DNA of 64,000 nucleotides from Desulfacinum hydrothermale DSM 13146 (GTDB taxonomy: Bacteria; Desulfobacterota; Syntrophobacteria; Syntrophobacterales; DSM-9756): contig NZ_FWXF01000016.1 in NCBI RefSeq assembly GCF_900176285.1, positions 22,269 through 86,268 on the forward strand, read 5' to 3'. A program made the position numbers and the translations under genes. The notes under the pieces are model-generated. The model ran no database searches, was not told the DNA's origin, and saw nothing but the letters and a program-made list of their open reading frames with translations. Each line of letters starts with the position of its first letter. Positions within the stretch are counted from its first letter, which is position 1. Below are positions 26,155-35,452 of the stretch, piece by piece.

Positions 26155-27114
26155 TCAGGCACGAGCCCGGCTGGTGTGCCGCCGATCCAGGAACTTCAAT
26201 AGCGGGGCGTACATCCCCATGGGCAGGAGGGCTGGAAAGAGGTACTTCACGTCCCGCACGCCCCACGAACCATGCCTCAAAACAAAGCGAAACACCGTCT
26301 GGGCGCCGGCCAGGTCCCTTTGCCAGTAGCAACGGTAGCCGCGGGCCAAGAGCGCCCCGTGGAGGTAGCGTTTCAGAAGATCCCGAGGCACGGCAGCGCA
26401 GAGGTCCGGACGACTCTCCATGAATCTCTTTTTGACGAGCCACACGTTGATGGCCTGCCTGCCCTGCTTGTCCGTCAATTGCCCGGCCCCGTGGTGCCTG
26501 TAGTAGGCCAGTACCCTGGGAACCCGCACGATGGGATGCGAAAGGCCGATGCGAAGCCACAGGTCGTAGTCCATGCAGGTCCGCAGGGCCGTGCTGAAGC
26601 CGCCCACCGCATCCAGCGCCTCCTTTCGTATCAGCGCCGCATGGATGGGCCAGGGGGAAGCGGAACGCAGGAAGGCGTGCACTTTGCCTTCCTTTTCATA
26701 GTCGGGCGGCACGTAGGGTTCGCCGCTGCTTCGAACCGCGCCCACGTTTTGCCAGCCGCAATAGGCCAAGGCGGCGTCGGTACCCTGGAGAGCCGCCAGC
26801 ATTTCTTCCAGGAAGGTGGGAGCCCAATAGTCGTCGGCATCCAGAAAGGCCACGTATTCTCCGGTGGCCACCTTCAGTCCCAGGTTTCTCGCGGGATACG
26901 GTCCCTGACGGTCCTGGCGCAACACCTTGACCCGGGGGTATTGTGCCAAGATATCCCGGCTCTCGTCGGTCGATCCATCGTCCACCACGATCAGTTCCAC
27001 GGCGCCGTGGGTCTGGCCGGTGACGCTCTCCAAGGCCTGACGCAGGTAGGACGCGGCATTGTAGCACGGCATGATCACCGAGACCCGAGGCGGCGTCGTT
27101 GCACTTCTGCCCAT
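26155..27114 (-). CDS. GT2 family glycosyltransferase
   Basis: A 319-residue GT-A enzyme: RVSVIMPCYNAASYLRQAL, LIVVDDGSTDESRDIL, GPYPARNLGLKVATGEYVA and FLDADDYW at about 92-99 (DxD-type metal site), then TCMDYDLWLRIGL. The C-terminal region is basic and helical. A GGGGAG ribosome-binding site lies six bases before the ATG at 27114. Upstream is the dispersed repeat copy B, so a separate promoter or an interrupted operon is possible. Confidence 0.88.
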   Translation of the reverse strand: MGRSATTPPRVSVIMPCYNAASYLRQALESVTGQTHGAVELIVVDDGSTDESRDILAQYPRVKVLRQDRQGPYPARNLGLKVATGEYVAFLDADDYWAPTFLEEMLAALQGTDAALAYCGWQNVGAVRSSGEPYVPPDYEKEGKVHAFLRSASPWPIHAALIRKEALDAVGGFSTALRTCMDYDLWLRIGLSHPIVRVPRVLAYYRHHGAGQLTDKQGRQAINVWLVKKRFMESRPDLCAAVPRDLLKRYLHGALLARGYRCYWQRDLAGAQTVFRFVLRHGSWGVRDVKYLFPALLPMGMYAPLLKFLDRRHTSRARA

Positions 27115-27133
27115 GTTTGTCTCCCCAGGAGCT

Positions 27134-27334
27134 TGTCTGAGAACGCTTCGGTTGCTTCCTTCTTGAGCGGACGGAAGGCTGGGGCCACCAAGCGCGCACG
27201 CGCTACGGGCCCGGCCTTGCGGGAGCAGGGGCGGGTTCCGAACCCGCCCCTACAGAGCTCAAAAAACCTCACATGGCACGATTGAATGGCATTGATCAGA
27301 AAGCCCCAAAAGGCCAAGAGGCCATTGTGAGACA
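27134..27334. repeat. Dispersed MITE-like repeat, copy B
   Basis: A 201-base element related to copy A. Its ends are TGTCTGAGAACG (27134-27145) and CATTGTGAGACA (27323-27334), which are partly complementary. The outermost TGTCT/AGACA differs from copy A's TGTCC/GGACA in a matched way. A perfect 10-bp inverted repeat, GGGGCGGGTT / AACCCGCCCC, lies at 27228-27250. The 27115-27452 gap holds nothing else I can support. Confidence 0.65.
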
Positions 27335-27452
27335 GCCTCCCAGTTTTCAAGGCTCTGTTTCTTCAGGGCCAGCCGGAGGCCACCGTACCCCAGGAAATGG
27401 ACTCCGAACCGCCCCCGATGGAAAGATCCGTGAGGCGGCCTCGGGCGCGGCT

Positions 27453-28352
27453 TCACACGTCCCGCGCGCCCAGCATGGCCGCGCCCAGTCCCGCCAGCAG
27501 CCGCCCCGATCTCCACGGGGAAAGGCACAGCCCCCGGGCAAGGAGGGTCAAGGCCCAGACCTTTCTCCCCTTTCGGTACTCCCACTTGGCCGCGTCGGCC
27601 AGGGCCGACGCATAGGCCGCCCGCCAGAAGGCGCCCCGAAGCGAAGGCGGAAGCAGCACCCGGTTTTTTCGAAGCACGGCCAGCATGGATGCGCGCATCA
27701 CCTGCGCATTGCGGCTCATCCCGGAACCATGGCGGACGATCACCACCAGCGGTTCCTCCAGGCAGGCATAGGAGGTGACCGCCGAAAGGCGAAGCCACAT
27801 GTCCACGTCTTCCACGCTTCGGAGCCGTTCGTCGAAGAGTCCCACGCGGGAGAAAAGGTCCCTTCGTACCACCACCCCCGAGCCGCTTCCCGGCACGGCC
27901 GAAAGACGGGAAAAGATGGCGGTGGTGAGGCAGCCTTGTTTCGATGGACATCGCCACACGCTGAGGGGCGAGCCGTCTTCGGCCACCACCAGGGCCGCCG
28001 TGGAGGTAAAGCCCAGGGCGGGGTCGGCCGTCATCACGGCCATCTGGCGGGAGAGCTTTTGGGGAAACCAGAAGTCATCCGCATCCAGAAACGCCACGTA
28101 GTCGCCCCGGGCCGAGGCGATTCCGGCGTTTCGGGCGCTGCTGAGTCCTCCGTTTTCCTTTCGGACCACCCGCACCCGGCCCCGGTACTTCTCCAGGATT
28201 TGGGGGGTGGCGTCGGTGCTTCCATCATCCACCACGATCACATCCAGGCAAGGGTAGTCCTGACCCAGGACGCTGCAAAGAGCCCGCTCCACGCACCAGG
28301 CCGCATTGTAGGCGGGAATCACCACCGAAACCAGCGGCCCACTAGAGCTCAT
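27453..28352 (-). CDS. GT2 family glycosyltransferase
   Basis: A 299-residue GT-A enzyme: VSVVIPAYNAAWCVERAL, VIVVDDGSTDATPQIL, GLSSARNAGIASARGDYVA and FLDADDFW near residue 92, then SVEDVDMWLRLS. It is similar in plan to the 26155-27114 gene but clearly distinct, so they are separate enzymes. The start overlaps the end of the sulfotransferase gene by 11 bases, indicating a shared transcript. Confidence 0.88.
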   Translation of the reverse strand: MSSSGPLVSVVIPAYNAAWCVERALCSVLGQDYPCLDVIVVDDGSTDATPQILEKYRGRVRVVRKENGGLSSARNAGIASARGDYVAFLDADDFWFPQKLSRQMAVMTADPALGFTSTAALVVAEDGSPLSVWRCPSKQGCLTTAIFSRLSAVPGSGSGVVVRRDLFSRVGLFDERLRSVEDVDMWLRLSAVTSYACLEEPLVVIVRHGSGMSRNAQVMRASMLAVLRKNRVLLPPSLRGAFWRAAYASALADAAKWEYRKGRKVWALTLLARGLCLSPWRSGRLLAGLGAAMLGARDV

Positions 28353-29283
28353 AGCCCAGCTCCCTCATGGTGGGGGCCAGAACGTCCAAAACCCGTTCGA
28401 TGGCGCGAGGATTCTGGGTTTTCCACTTGGCCAGGCGCGGCGGGCCGCTCACCAGGCTCGTCTGGTGCTGCAGCAGGGACTCGCACCGACGCCGGATGGG
28501 CTCTTCGAAGGGAAGATCCAGCCGCTCGAAAACGCGTTGAAAGACGGACACGGGATCCACAAAAAAGTCCTCGTATCGGATTGGGATCCACTGCCTTGGA
28601 GGCACGAGCCGCCGGGCGCCCAGAGCCGCCCGGTTGGCGCTCACCCATTGGTGGGCGCACACCCGCTCCAGGGAAGCGTTGTTGAAGCGGCGCCAATCGG
28701 GGGGAAGGAAAAAAGACCAATCGTCGTAGCGGCCCCCGTCGATGCGAACCGATGCCGGCAGAGGCCCCAGAAACTGGTGCAGGGCAAACCGCGGGGTTTG
28801 CTTCCAGCCTTCCATGAGGGAATTGACGTTGTCGCGGCCGTCCCGATGGATGTAGATGAAGCAGGCCTTGGGAAAAAGCCGGTAGAGGTAGGGAACCCGC
28901 AGGACATTGATGCAGGTCTTATCCAACACCCACCCTGCTCCCAGCCGTTCGTAAAAGTATTTGAAGGCGGCGTCCCGGTGTTCGGGCTTGGCATGTTGGA
29001 GCTCGGCCCCTTCCGAATGCCATCCGTTGTGGTGCGGACCCCAGAGCCCGTTCCAGAAGGTGGGCAGTTCGTAGCCGAAAGAAAGCAGATGGCGGGACAG
29101 CCGGATGGTCTCGTAGGTCACCGAGGTCCCCGCCCGGGAGCAGCCCACAATGAAGACGGGATCCGGCATGTGGGGCCGGAGGAGTTTCCAGGCCAGCCCG
29201 CGAACCCCATAACGGAGCGCTCGAAGGTTCTTGGCCCGTATTTCCGGGTCCTTCAACTTGAGAATCTTCTTGAGACCGTTCAT
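28342..29283 (-). CDS. Sulfotransferase family protein (2)
   Basis: A 313-residue protein with the PAPS loop PVFIVGCSRAGTSVTYETI near residue 42 and the second PAPS-binding segment CFIYIHRDGRDNVNSLMEGW near residue 137. IRYEDFFVDP near residue 235 is also conserved. It probably sulfates a sugar in the EPS. It is not closely similar to the sulfotransferase at 11421, so different acceptor positions are likely. Start at 29283 follows 160 bases without a gene. Confidence 0.82.
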   Translation of the reverse strand: MNGLKKILKLKDPEIRAKNLRALRYGVRGLAWKLLRPHMPDPVFIVGCSRAGTSVTYETIRLSRHLLSFGYELPTFWNGLWGPHHNGWHSEGAELQHAKPEHRDAAFKYFYERLGAGWVLDKTCINVLRVPYLYRLFPKACFIYIHRDGRDNVNSLMEGWKQTPRFALHQFLGPLPASVRIDGGRYDDWSFFLPPDWRRFNNASLERVCAHQWVSANRAALGARRLVPPRQWIPIRYEDFFVDPVSVFQRVFERLDLPFEEPIRRRCESLLQHQTSLVSGPPRLAKWKTQNPRAIERVLDVLAPTMRELGYEL

Positions 29284-29442
29284 TCGTCCACCGTTTTCCC
29301 ACCGGGGGTTTCCAGACAGCGCCGCCCGAGTCTGGCAGTCATATTTTGAAAAGCTCTCCAGGTGCTTGCCTGTAAAGGGGTTAGGGACATGAAAACGCCC
29401 CAGATAGAGATGGAAAGGCCCAGCCGGCGTGTTCCCGGATCC

Positions 29443-30420
29443 TCACTGGGAGAGAAAGACCGCCGGATGGCGCGCATCCTTTCGCCGCAACCCATACCCT
29501 TTGAGCTCCCCCAGGGCGCCGGCGAGGCGCATGGCATAAAAGCGCCGCGCGCTTGGGTTGCCGGCGTGGGCTGCCAGCCGAGCCAGCCGGTCCAGAACCT
29601 TGGACCACATGTGGAGGGGCGGCAGCACGCCTGCAGCCCCGGTCTCCTCCAGCCGGACCACCGAGGCGGAACGTTCGTAGGCCTTGCGCAGGAGATAACG
29701 GAGGCGGAATCGGGCCGGATCCACGTAGTGGTATTGGATCATGCCCGGCACGTAGCGAAGCCGTTCGCCTCGGGAAAGCGCCCGGCGCACCCACTCGATG
29801 TCTTCTGCACCGCCCAGGTTGTGCCCCACGGGGCCGAAGCCCGCCCGAAAGGGACCGGCGCGCTGCAACACCTCCCGGCGCACCGCCAGGTTGCCGCCGC
29901 CCGGATAGGGCCCTTGGGGCCCAAGGGTTCGGGCGGTCTCACCCAGGTCGAAGCGGGGCACGGGAAGTGGGTACAACCTGTATGGCCCCGTATCGTGCAC
30001 CCAGGCAGGTTCCCGGCCGTCCCAATCCGGCAGAATCCTTCCGCAAAAGAGCCCTGTTTCGGGGAAGCGGCGGGCCGCCGCCACCAGACTCTCGAAGCAT
30101 AGCCGGTCCACCCGGTGGTCATCATCCACGAAGGCGATGAGATCTTCAATGTCCAGAGTCCTCAGTCGGTTCAGGGCGTGAATCTTTCCCGGCGCGAGCT
30201 CGCTCACGAAGCGCAACGGCCACCCATTGGCATGCGCGCTCAAAGCCGCCTCCCGTGTTAGCCACTCTTCCGTGCCGTCTGTGCACGCGTTGGCCACCAC
30301 CAGGATCTCCGTTCGGAGGCCCCGGGGCCGCTTCGCCCGGCGGACGGTAGCCAGGGCACGCCGGAGGAGTTCCAGCCGATTGTGGGTGCACACGGCCACC
30401 GTGAGGCCCTTCACGCTCAC
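29443..30420 (-). CDS. GT2 family glycosyltransferase
   Basis: A 325-residue GT-A enzyme: LTVAVCTHNRLELLRRAL, EILVVANACTDGTEEWL, GKIHALNRLRTLD and the metal site FVDDDHRVD. GGGNLAVRREVLQ and GGAEDIEWVRRAL match this GT2 subgroup. The C-terminal half is basic. The start is a GTG at 30420 that overlaps the stop of the WbsX-like gene by four bases (GTGA). Sugar specificity unknown. Confidence 0.86.
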   Translation of the reverse strand: MSVKGLTVAVCTHNRLELLRRALATVRRAKRPRGLRTEILVVANACTDGTEEWLTREAALSAHANGWPLRFVSELAPGKIHALNRLRTLDIEDLIAFVDDDHRVDRLCFESLVAAARRFPETGLFCGRILPDWDGREPAWVHDTGPYRLYPLPVPRFDLGETARTLGPQGPYPGGGNLAVRREVLQRAGPFRAGFGPVGHNLGGAEDIEWVRRALSRGERLRYVPGMIQYHYVDPARFRLRYLLRKAYERSASVVRLEETGAAGVLPPLHMWSKVLDRLARLAAHAGNPSARRFYAMRLAGALGELKGYGLRRKDARHPAVFLSQ

Positions 30421-31523
30421 AGAGCGCCTCCAGAGCTGGAGAAGGCCTTCAACTCGTCGTGCAGGGCTTCCAGGTAGGCGTGTCCGTATCGCAGATCAGG
30501 TTCCATGTAGTTTCCCTCCGCCCATTCATTCCACGATTTGAGAAAGACGAGCCGCTCTTCCGGGTTCCGTTCGCCGACGAAGCGGAGGGCGTCCCGGACG
30601 TTCAGGCGGAAAAGGCCCGGATCGCAGTCGTGAAAGACCAGACCCCGGGTGCCGCTTCGCGGGGTGTTGTCCCAATTGGGTAGAATGCACGGATAGCCGG
30701 GAAAGGGGGGACGCTTGCGGGGAACGAAAAAGGGTACCAGGTCGCGGTAGGAATAGACTGTCAGGTCCCGCGGAACCCGGTGGATTGCCTTTTTCACCGG
30801 TCCCCAGGCGCCGTTACCGGGCTCGCCGTAGACGTTACGGTAAAACGGGGCCAGACGCTGCAGGACCGCCCCGTCGAAGCCGAGAGGTCTCAGGTCCCGA
30901 CCGCTCAGATGCAAAACCCCCAGGAGATAGAGTCCCTTGAAGCCGGCCTTCAGGGCGGTTTCCCTCCAAGAGTCGGTCACCCGGCGCGCGTTCGGCAGCT
31001 CATCGGGGTGGTAGACGATAAAGAGCGGTTTTCCGTCCACCCGGATGTAGCGTTCATCTTCAAAGGCCCGGGCGAGGAAGCGGAAATGCTGCGCATGATC
31101 GTCCATGCCCGGATAGGTCTGCTCCATGAGCACCTCGTCTGACGCGCCCTTCCAGATTCCGCTCCAGCTCTTGTTGGCCCAGCAAAGGCAAAAGGGAAAG
31201 CGGGGTTCGCCCGAACGGAGCACTTCGTTGAAGGGCCGCTCCAGCAGCCGCCGGCCGTTTCCGAACCAGTAGTGGTAGTAGCAGAAACCTTCGATGCCGT
31301 ATCGGCGGGCCATCTCCGCCTGGGCCTCGCGGACCTCGGGAAGTCGAAGATCGTAAAATCCCAGGTCCGCGGGGATCCGGGGCTGGTAGTGGCCGGGAAA
31401 GAGGGGCCTGGCCTTGGCCACGTTGGTCCATTCCGTAAAGCCCTTCCCCCACCACCGGTCATTTTCCGGAATGGGATGAAATTGGGGAAGATAGAAGGCG
31501 ATCACTCTGGCCTTAGGATTCAC
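30417..31523 (-). CDS. WbsX-like protein (GH99/DUF-type glycan enzyme)
   Basis: A 368-residue protein of the WbsX family, found in O-antigen and capsule loci and built on a TIM-barrel related to GH99. Motifs are VIAFYLPQFHPIPENDRWWG at the N-terminus, GFTEWTNVAKARPLFPGHYQ, IEGFCYYHYWFGNGRRLLE, FCLCWANKSWSG and, at the end, KSWNEWAEGNYMEPDLRYG. Whether it transfers or hydrolyses sugars is uncertain. GTG 31523 is favoured because AAAGG lies seven bases upstream and the preceding gene stops one base before it. Confidence 0.85.
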   Translation of the reverse strand: MNPKARVIAFYLPQFHPIPENDRWWGKGFTEWTNVAKARPLFPGHYQPRIPADLGFYDLRLPEVREAQAEMARRYGIEGFCYYHYWFGNGRRLLERPFNEVLRSGEPRFPFCLCWANKSWSGIWKGASDEVLMEQTYPGMDDHAQHFRFLARAFEDERYIRVDGKPLFIVYHPDELPNARRVTDSWRETALKAGFKGLYLLGVLHLSGRDLRPLGFDGAVLQRLAPFYRNVYGEPGNGAWGPVKKAIHRVPRDLTVYSYRDLVPFFVPRKRPPFPGYPCILPNWDNTPRSGTRGLVFHDCDPGLFRLNVRDALRFVGERNPEERLVFLKSWNEWAEGNYMEPDLRYGHAYLEALHDELKAFSSSGGAL

Positions 31524-31524
31524 G

Positions 31525-32633
31525 TCAAGCCTTTCGTACAATGCCTTGGTGAGTAGAGGGCTCGTGTGGAGCCTTGCGACACTCAAGCCCGAGTCTTCGG
31601 CACATGGCCTTGGATGTTTCGTGGTAGCTGAGTCGGTCTCGAAGGGCATGAATCCGGCGCCGCATGGAGCGTACCTTTTCCCGAGGCAGGTCCAAGGCAT
31701 GCAAAACCGCCTCTTCCCATCGATCATCCTTGACCGCAATGCAATGAACCCCATGCCTCATCTCCAAGCCGTAAAGATCCACTTCTTTTTCATTCAGGAT
31801 CGGTACGGCGCCTCTCAAGAGGGCTTCGATAGGGCGATGGGTCACCAGGGAATAGCCTGGAGGACACAGCACAAAATCCGATTGGGACAAGATGCGCACG
31901 TAGTCGGCCGCCGACACACCCGACCCGGAGGAGTCCGTGTATTCGTGCCAAAACATCTCGGCCCCGTTGAAGTGGCGTCGAAGCTCATGCAAAAACCCTC
32001 GGCGCCCCTGGGATCCAGGCTGCCCAGAAAGCTGATGCGAAAGCTACGCGGCTCGTCCGGGAGCCAACTGGGGGAAAAAATGAGTTCGAACAGTCTCGGA
32101 TTCGTCAGAAACTGGGAGTGCACATCGAAGCCGCAGATAAACCGGGGTCTATGCAGAGCACGATAAAGATCCATCCCCCGGTAGCCATCTTTGTACACCA
32201 CCCGGCCCACGGGAATCCCCGCCCGGCGCAACGCCATGAATTCTTTTACTTGCACCTTGAGGGCCGACCAACGGGGCTGGCCCCGATCCCCTGCGGTGAT
32301 AAAGGTCACGGGCTCGCGCACCCGATGCCCAGCGATCTCAAGAGCCTTCGGGGAAGGAAGGTGGGGATGGCCCTGAACGACAACCCGCCTCCCGGCACCT
32401 GCCTCGTCAACTCGGCCGTTTCCCACACAGGACAATCGGACTCCGGGCATCCGAGATATTTCGGAAAGCCTGCGGCCCGACTCTGCACGATCATAGAGGA
32501 AATTCACCTCCATACCCTGGAAGGTCATGGCATGGAGCAGGGTGAAGGTGAGCGAATCCACCTTACCGGTCACGAAAGCCACCGGAGCGGAAGACCTCTC
32601 CAATCTGGTCGGGTTGCCCGAGGAGGCTTTCAT
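31525..32633 (-). pseudogene. Frameshifted exostosin-like glycosyltransferase
   Basis: Two overlapping frames encode one protein. Frame 1 starts at ATG 32633 (MKASSGNPTRLERSSAPVAF, overlapping the upstream stop by four bases) and runs to ISFLGSLDPRGAEGF near 31996. The typical continuation LHELRRHFNGAEMFWHEY and SQSDFVLCPPGYSLVTHRP is in the next frame, ending at 31525. The shift falls on a run of five T (plus-strand A, about 31991-31995). Adding one base restores a single protein of about 369 residues resembling exostosin-like GTs. It could be a true mutation, a slippage-controlled gene or a sequencing error. Confidence 0.8.
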
Positions 32634-33586
32634 GACACATCCACCAGGGAGGACATTCGGGAAAGGAAAGAGGCAGTCGTTTTTCTCAGGCGCCAAAACG
32701 GAGGTCCGCTTTTTATAGGGACTGTCGCCTGTCGCACTTGCTCACGATCAGTGGTACCGTAGGTTGACTTCATGAGGTCGTCGATTCGAAAGGGGTAGCC
32801 AAACCTTTGGGCGATGGGCGCAACCTGTTCCTCAAACTCGACGATCTCCCGATCTGTCCACTGACAGATGTTTCTCTTCTTATCAAATGAGTGGGGGCGG
32901 CTGTCCGCAAGGGCTTGAAACGTCTCCTTGGTCACCAGGGGCTCGTAGCCCAGGAACCGGGAGGCCTCCAGATAGGCGGAGTGATCAAAATCCTCGATGC
33001 GAACGACCTTGTAGGTTCCCTGGGGTAAAGTTTGAAGTTTTTCCAGAGTCTTTTCTGTATACGCCCGGTAGAACCAGGCGATCTTGCCGATGGGCGTCAT
33101 GCTGTTCCAAACAGGAAAGAACGGCCCGGTGGGCGCAATCCGGGCCAGGAACATTTCAAAGAGATCTTTGGGCATCTGTTGATAGCTGGGCGCCAGGGAG
33201 GGATCCTTCACCACATAGGGCTGGCGATAGAAGCCCTTTTTCAGAAAGGAGGAAACCACCTCGTGGGGGGCTCTCACCAGGAGAATAAACTTGGCGCCGA
33301 ACCGCTCATGGAGTTCCACCACGGAAAGAGACAAATGGGGACTGGCCTCGAGCGAAAAGACGGCCCGCTTCAGGTCATCCCGAATCTCCCGTTCTTTGGC
33401 CTGAAGAAAACCTTCCGAATCCACCGGGAGATCGTACCACTTGCAGTAACGGTGAAACGTTTCATTCAAGGGGAATCGCTCGTGAGAGGCCGCCACACCA
33501 GGTTCCAGCTCGCCCAGCTTTGTGTAAAATAGCGTCCCGCACCGGCCCGTGCCGATGACGAAACCCACTTTTCCTTGATATTCCAT
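32630..33586 (-). CDS. Sulfotransferase-like P-loop protein (3)
   Basis: A 318-residue protein with the PAPS-type loop VGFVIGTGRCGTLFYTKL at residues 7-24 and FILLVRAPHEVVSSFLKKGF near residue 102 for the 3'-phosphate site. Sulfotransferase-family proteins with GTGRCGT are common in polysaccharide loci. Late in the sequence, VVRIEDFDHSAYLEASRFLG fits the family. The start is preceded by AT-rich sequence at 33587-33714, the edge of the imported segment, so this may be the first gene of a transcript. Confidence 0.75.
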   Translation of the reverse strand: MEYQGKVGFVIGTGRCGTLFYTKLGELEPGVAASHERFPLNETFHRYCKWYDLPVDSEGFLQAKEREIRDDLKRAVFSLEASPHLSLSVVELHERFGAKFILLVRAPHEVVSSFLKKGFYRQPYVVKDPSLAPSYQQMPKDLFEMFLARIAPTGPFFPVWNSMTPIGKIAWFYRAYTEKTLEKLQTLPQGTYKVVRIEDFDHSAYLEASRFLGYEPLVTKETFQALADSRPHSFDKKRNICQWTDREIVEFEEQVAPIAQRFGYPFRIDDLMKSTYGTTDREQVRQATVPIKSGPPFWRLRKTTASFLSRMSSLVDVS

Positions 33587-33759
33587 GTCAAATCCCCATA
33601 ATTTTTACAGAGGAAAACACATTATCTTACTAAATTCAGATCTTAATTCGTGAAATTTCGCCTATGAATACGAATATCTTACGGCAGATGTACTACTAAA
33701 AATACAGCTCATTTTTGATATACGGTTTCCTGACACATTTTCACCCGGCAGGTGCACTC

Positions 33760-34133
33760 ATGAAGAAAATTGAGATCGAACAATCTCTCAAATCTTTCTC
33801 CAACGGACACGCGGGCTTAGACTTTGTGGGAAATCTGATCAACGTTGCCGCGAGCCTGCGCGAACATTTGGAAAGGCAAGTTCCTGGACCGTCGATGATC
33901 TCGCATGCGGATGTGTTCAAGACCTACTTGGGGCTTCTGTGCCCGGGCAGAATGGCTTTGAAGCCACTACGGAGGTGGCCGGCAATGACGGTTTCCAAGA
34001 GCCTCTGCACATTCAGAAGGTTCCTTCACATGAAACCTTGCAACAACCTTTTGACGAGCACGCTAGGGTTTTCGAACGCCTTGCCGACGCTGGTAGCTTA
34101 GAACTGCTTGAGAGGGCCGGGGTTCCCGTGACG
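33760..34133 (+). pseudogene. IS1380-type transposase N-terminal remnant
   Basis: The first frame (from ATG 33760) reads KKIEIEQSLKSFSNGHAGLD, FVGNLINVAASLREHLERQV and ISHADVFKTYLGLLC. After a one-base shift near 33943 it continues GQNGFEATTEVAG, FQEPLHIQKVPSHETLQQ and GSLELLERAGVPVT. This succession (GHAGL, ISH-DV, LGLLC-G, F-AI-E, P-S-TLRQ) is that of IS1380-family transposases. Only about the first 125 residues remain, so it is inactive. It is the only plus-strand coding trace inside the minus-strand EPS region. Confidence 0.65.
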
Positions 34134-34164
34134 GCGTGGGGCTTTTCGCATCCTGCCTTGGGTT

Positions 34165-35190
34165 TTAGGGGGCAAGCACTTTCCCCACAGAGAGAAAGAC
34201 GGCGTTCCAGGCTTTGAGAAGATCCTCTTCTTCCCGCTGCGGGCTGTAGGTCTTTGCGATGTATTCCGCCGCCCGGCGCCCTCGATCCACGAGTGGGGCG
34301 GGATCCGCCTCGTACTGGCGGATCACCCCTTCCACCGTGCGGGCAAAGCCGATGATGTCGCCTTGTTCGATGGGGTAACTGAAATGGGGGTCGAAAAATT
34401 CCCTGCCCCCACCCCCATGGAATCCCACCACGATGCATCCGCACGCCATGGCTTCCGCCGCCGGAAGTCCGAACCCTTCCGGGTAGCCGAAGCTCAAGAA
34501 AATAAGCGATTCCCGCAGCAGGCGTGCCACTTCCGACTGGGGGATATTGATGAAAGGACGCAGCTCGAATTCCCCAAGGACTCCACGAAACTTGAGGATG
34601 CTAACCACTTGCATGGCATCCCTCGGGTTCTTGATCCGCGAAAAGGCAATTTGTTTCTTCTTGTTCGGCTCATAGAAGAAAAGCTTAGGGTCCACAGACA
34701 GCCGGAACCGATGGACCGGATGATGAGGAAATGCATATCGCACATATTCCTCCGTATTCTTGGAGTTGACCAGTGTGGCGAGGACATCCGGATGGCCGTA
34801 AGGGGTGGTCAAACTCTTGGCATCCCAAGAATAGCCCCTGAAGGTTAGGTATCCACTTTGGTTCAAGATAACCTTCTTGATCCCTTGGCCATAGAGATCG
34901 GCCAGGTTCGGCCCGTACACTTCCGGGATCACGAGAATATCATCCTCACCAATGAAGGGCTTGTGCCCCCCCTCAATGGGGATTTTCTCCATACGGTCTT
35001 CAGCCCCCTGCGCGGCCGTAAAGGCCTTCACTTTCTTCTTGATCTTTCCAAAACTACGCCGACACCAGCCCTCCTTTCGGTAGACGATGGGCGTGGAGTT
35101 CTCGAACCACGTCGCGCGAAACCCCTTTTTCCGATGCACCACATAGGCAGGGATGCCGTGCTTGTTGCCTCTTCGCTGTTTGTTGTGCAA
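34165..35190 (-). CDS. Glycosyltransferase (GT4-like, divergent)
   Basis: About 341 residues with a GT-B C-terminal domain: SEVARLLRESLIFLSFGYPE, EGFGLPAAEAMACGCIVVGF (E-x7-E) and GGGGREFFDPHF. The N-terminal half (YVVHRKKGFRATWFENSTP, ILVIPEVYGPNLADLYG, KVILNQSGYLTFRGY) resembles EPS glycosyltransferases of uncertain substrate. The frame begins at TTG 35190 with a weak ribosome-binding site, so the true start is uncertain and the 5' end may be truncated. It directly abuts the IS remnant at its 3' end. Confidence 0.75.
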   Translation of the reverse strand: MHNKQRRGNKHGIPAYVVHRKKGFRATWFENSTPIVYRKEGWCRRSFGKIKKKVKAFTAAQGAEDRMEKIPIEGGHKPFIGEDDILVIPEVYGPNLADLYGQGIKKVILNQSGYLTFRGYSWDAKSLTTPYGHPDVLATLVNSKNTEEYVRYAFPHHPVHRFRLSVDPKLFFYEPNKKKQIAFSRIKNPRDAMQVVSILKFRGVLGEFELRPFINIPQSEVARLLRESLIFLSFGYPEGFGLPAAEAMACGCIVVGFHGGGGREFFDPHFSYPIEQGDIIGFARTVEGVIRQYEADPAPLVDRGRRAAEYIAKTYSPQREEEDLLKAWNAVFLSVGKVLAP

Positions 35191-35452
35191 CCGGCCCTGA
35201 AATTGCTATTTTAGGATGGCTTTTCAGGCTCTGCAAACACCACTAAGTCGGGTTATCATTGAGCGCAAAACCGACTTTCCAATACGTCAACTGCAGGCTC
35301 GGCAATCACTCCTCACCGATTCAGAGGGCCATGATGCGACCTATTCATCCCCACAAATAGTCTAATTCTGAGCTATGTAGGTAGTCTAGCTTTCAGTACT
35401 ATTCACTTTCTTTGGCGATACTTCGTATGTATCGACGAATATACACATTTCC
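35191..35452. other. AT-rich intergenic region
   Basis: About 260 bases upstream of the 34165-35190 gene. A small inverted repeat, CGATAC / GTATCG around TTCGTAT (about 35413-35431), is visible. No gene or clear promoter can be supported. Confidence 0.4.

Noticed and set aside
27115..27452. A possible gene or RNA around repeat B, including a tRNA-like GGTTCCGAAC stretch
   Set aside because: The palindrome GGGGCGGGTT/AACCCGCCCC lacks the rest of a tRNA cloverleaf, and it recurs in the other repeat copies.
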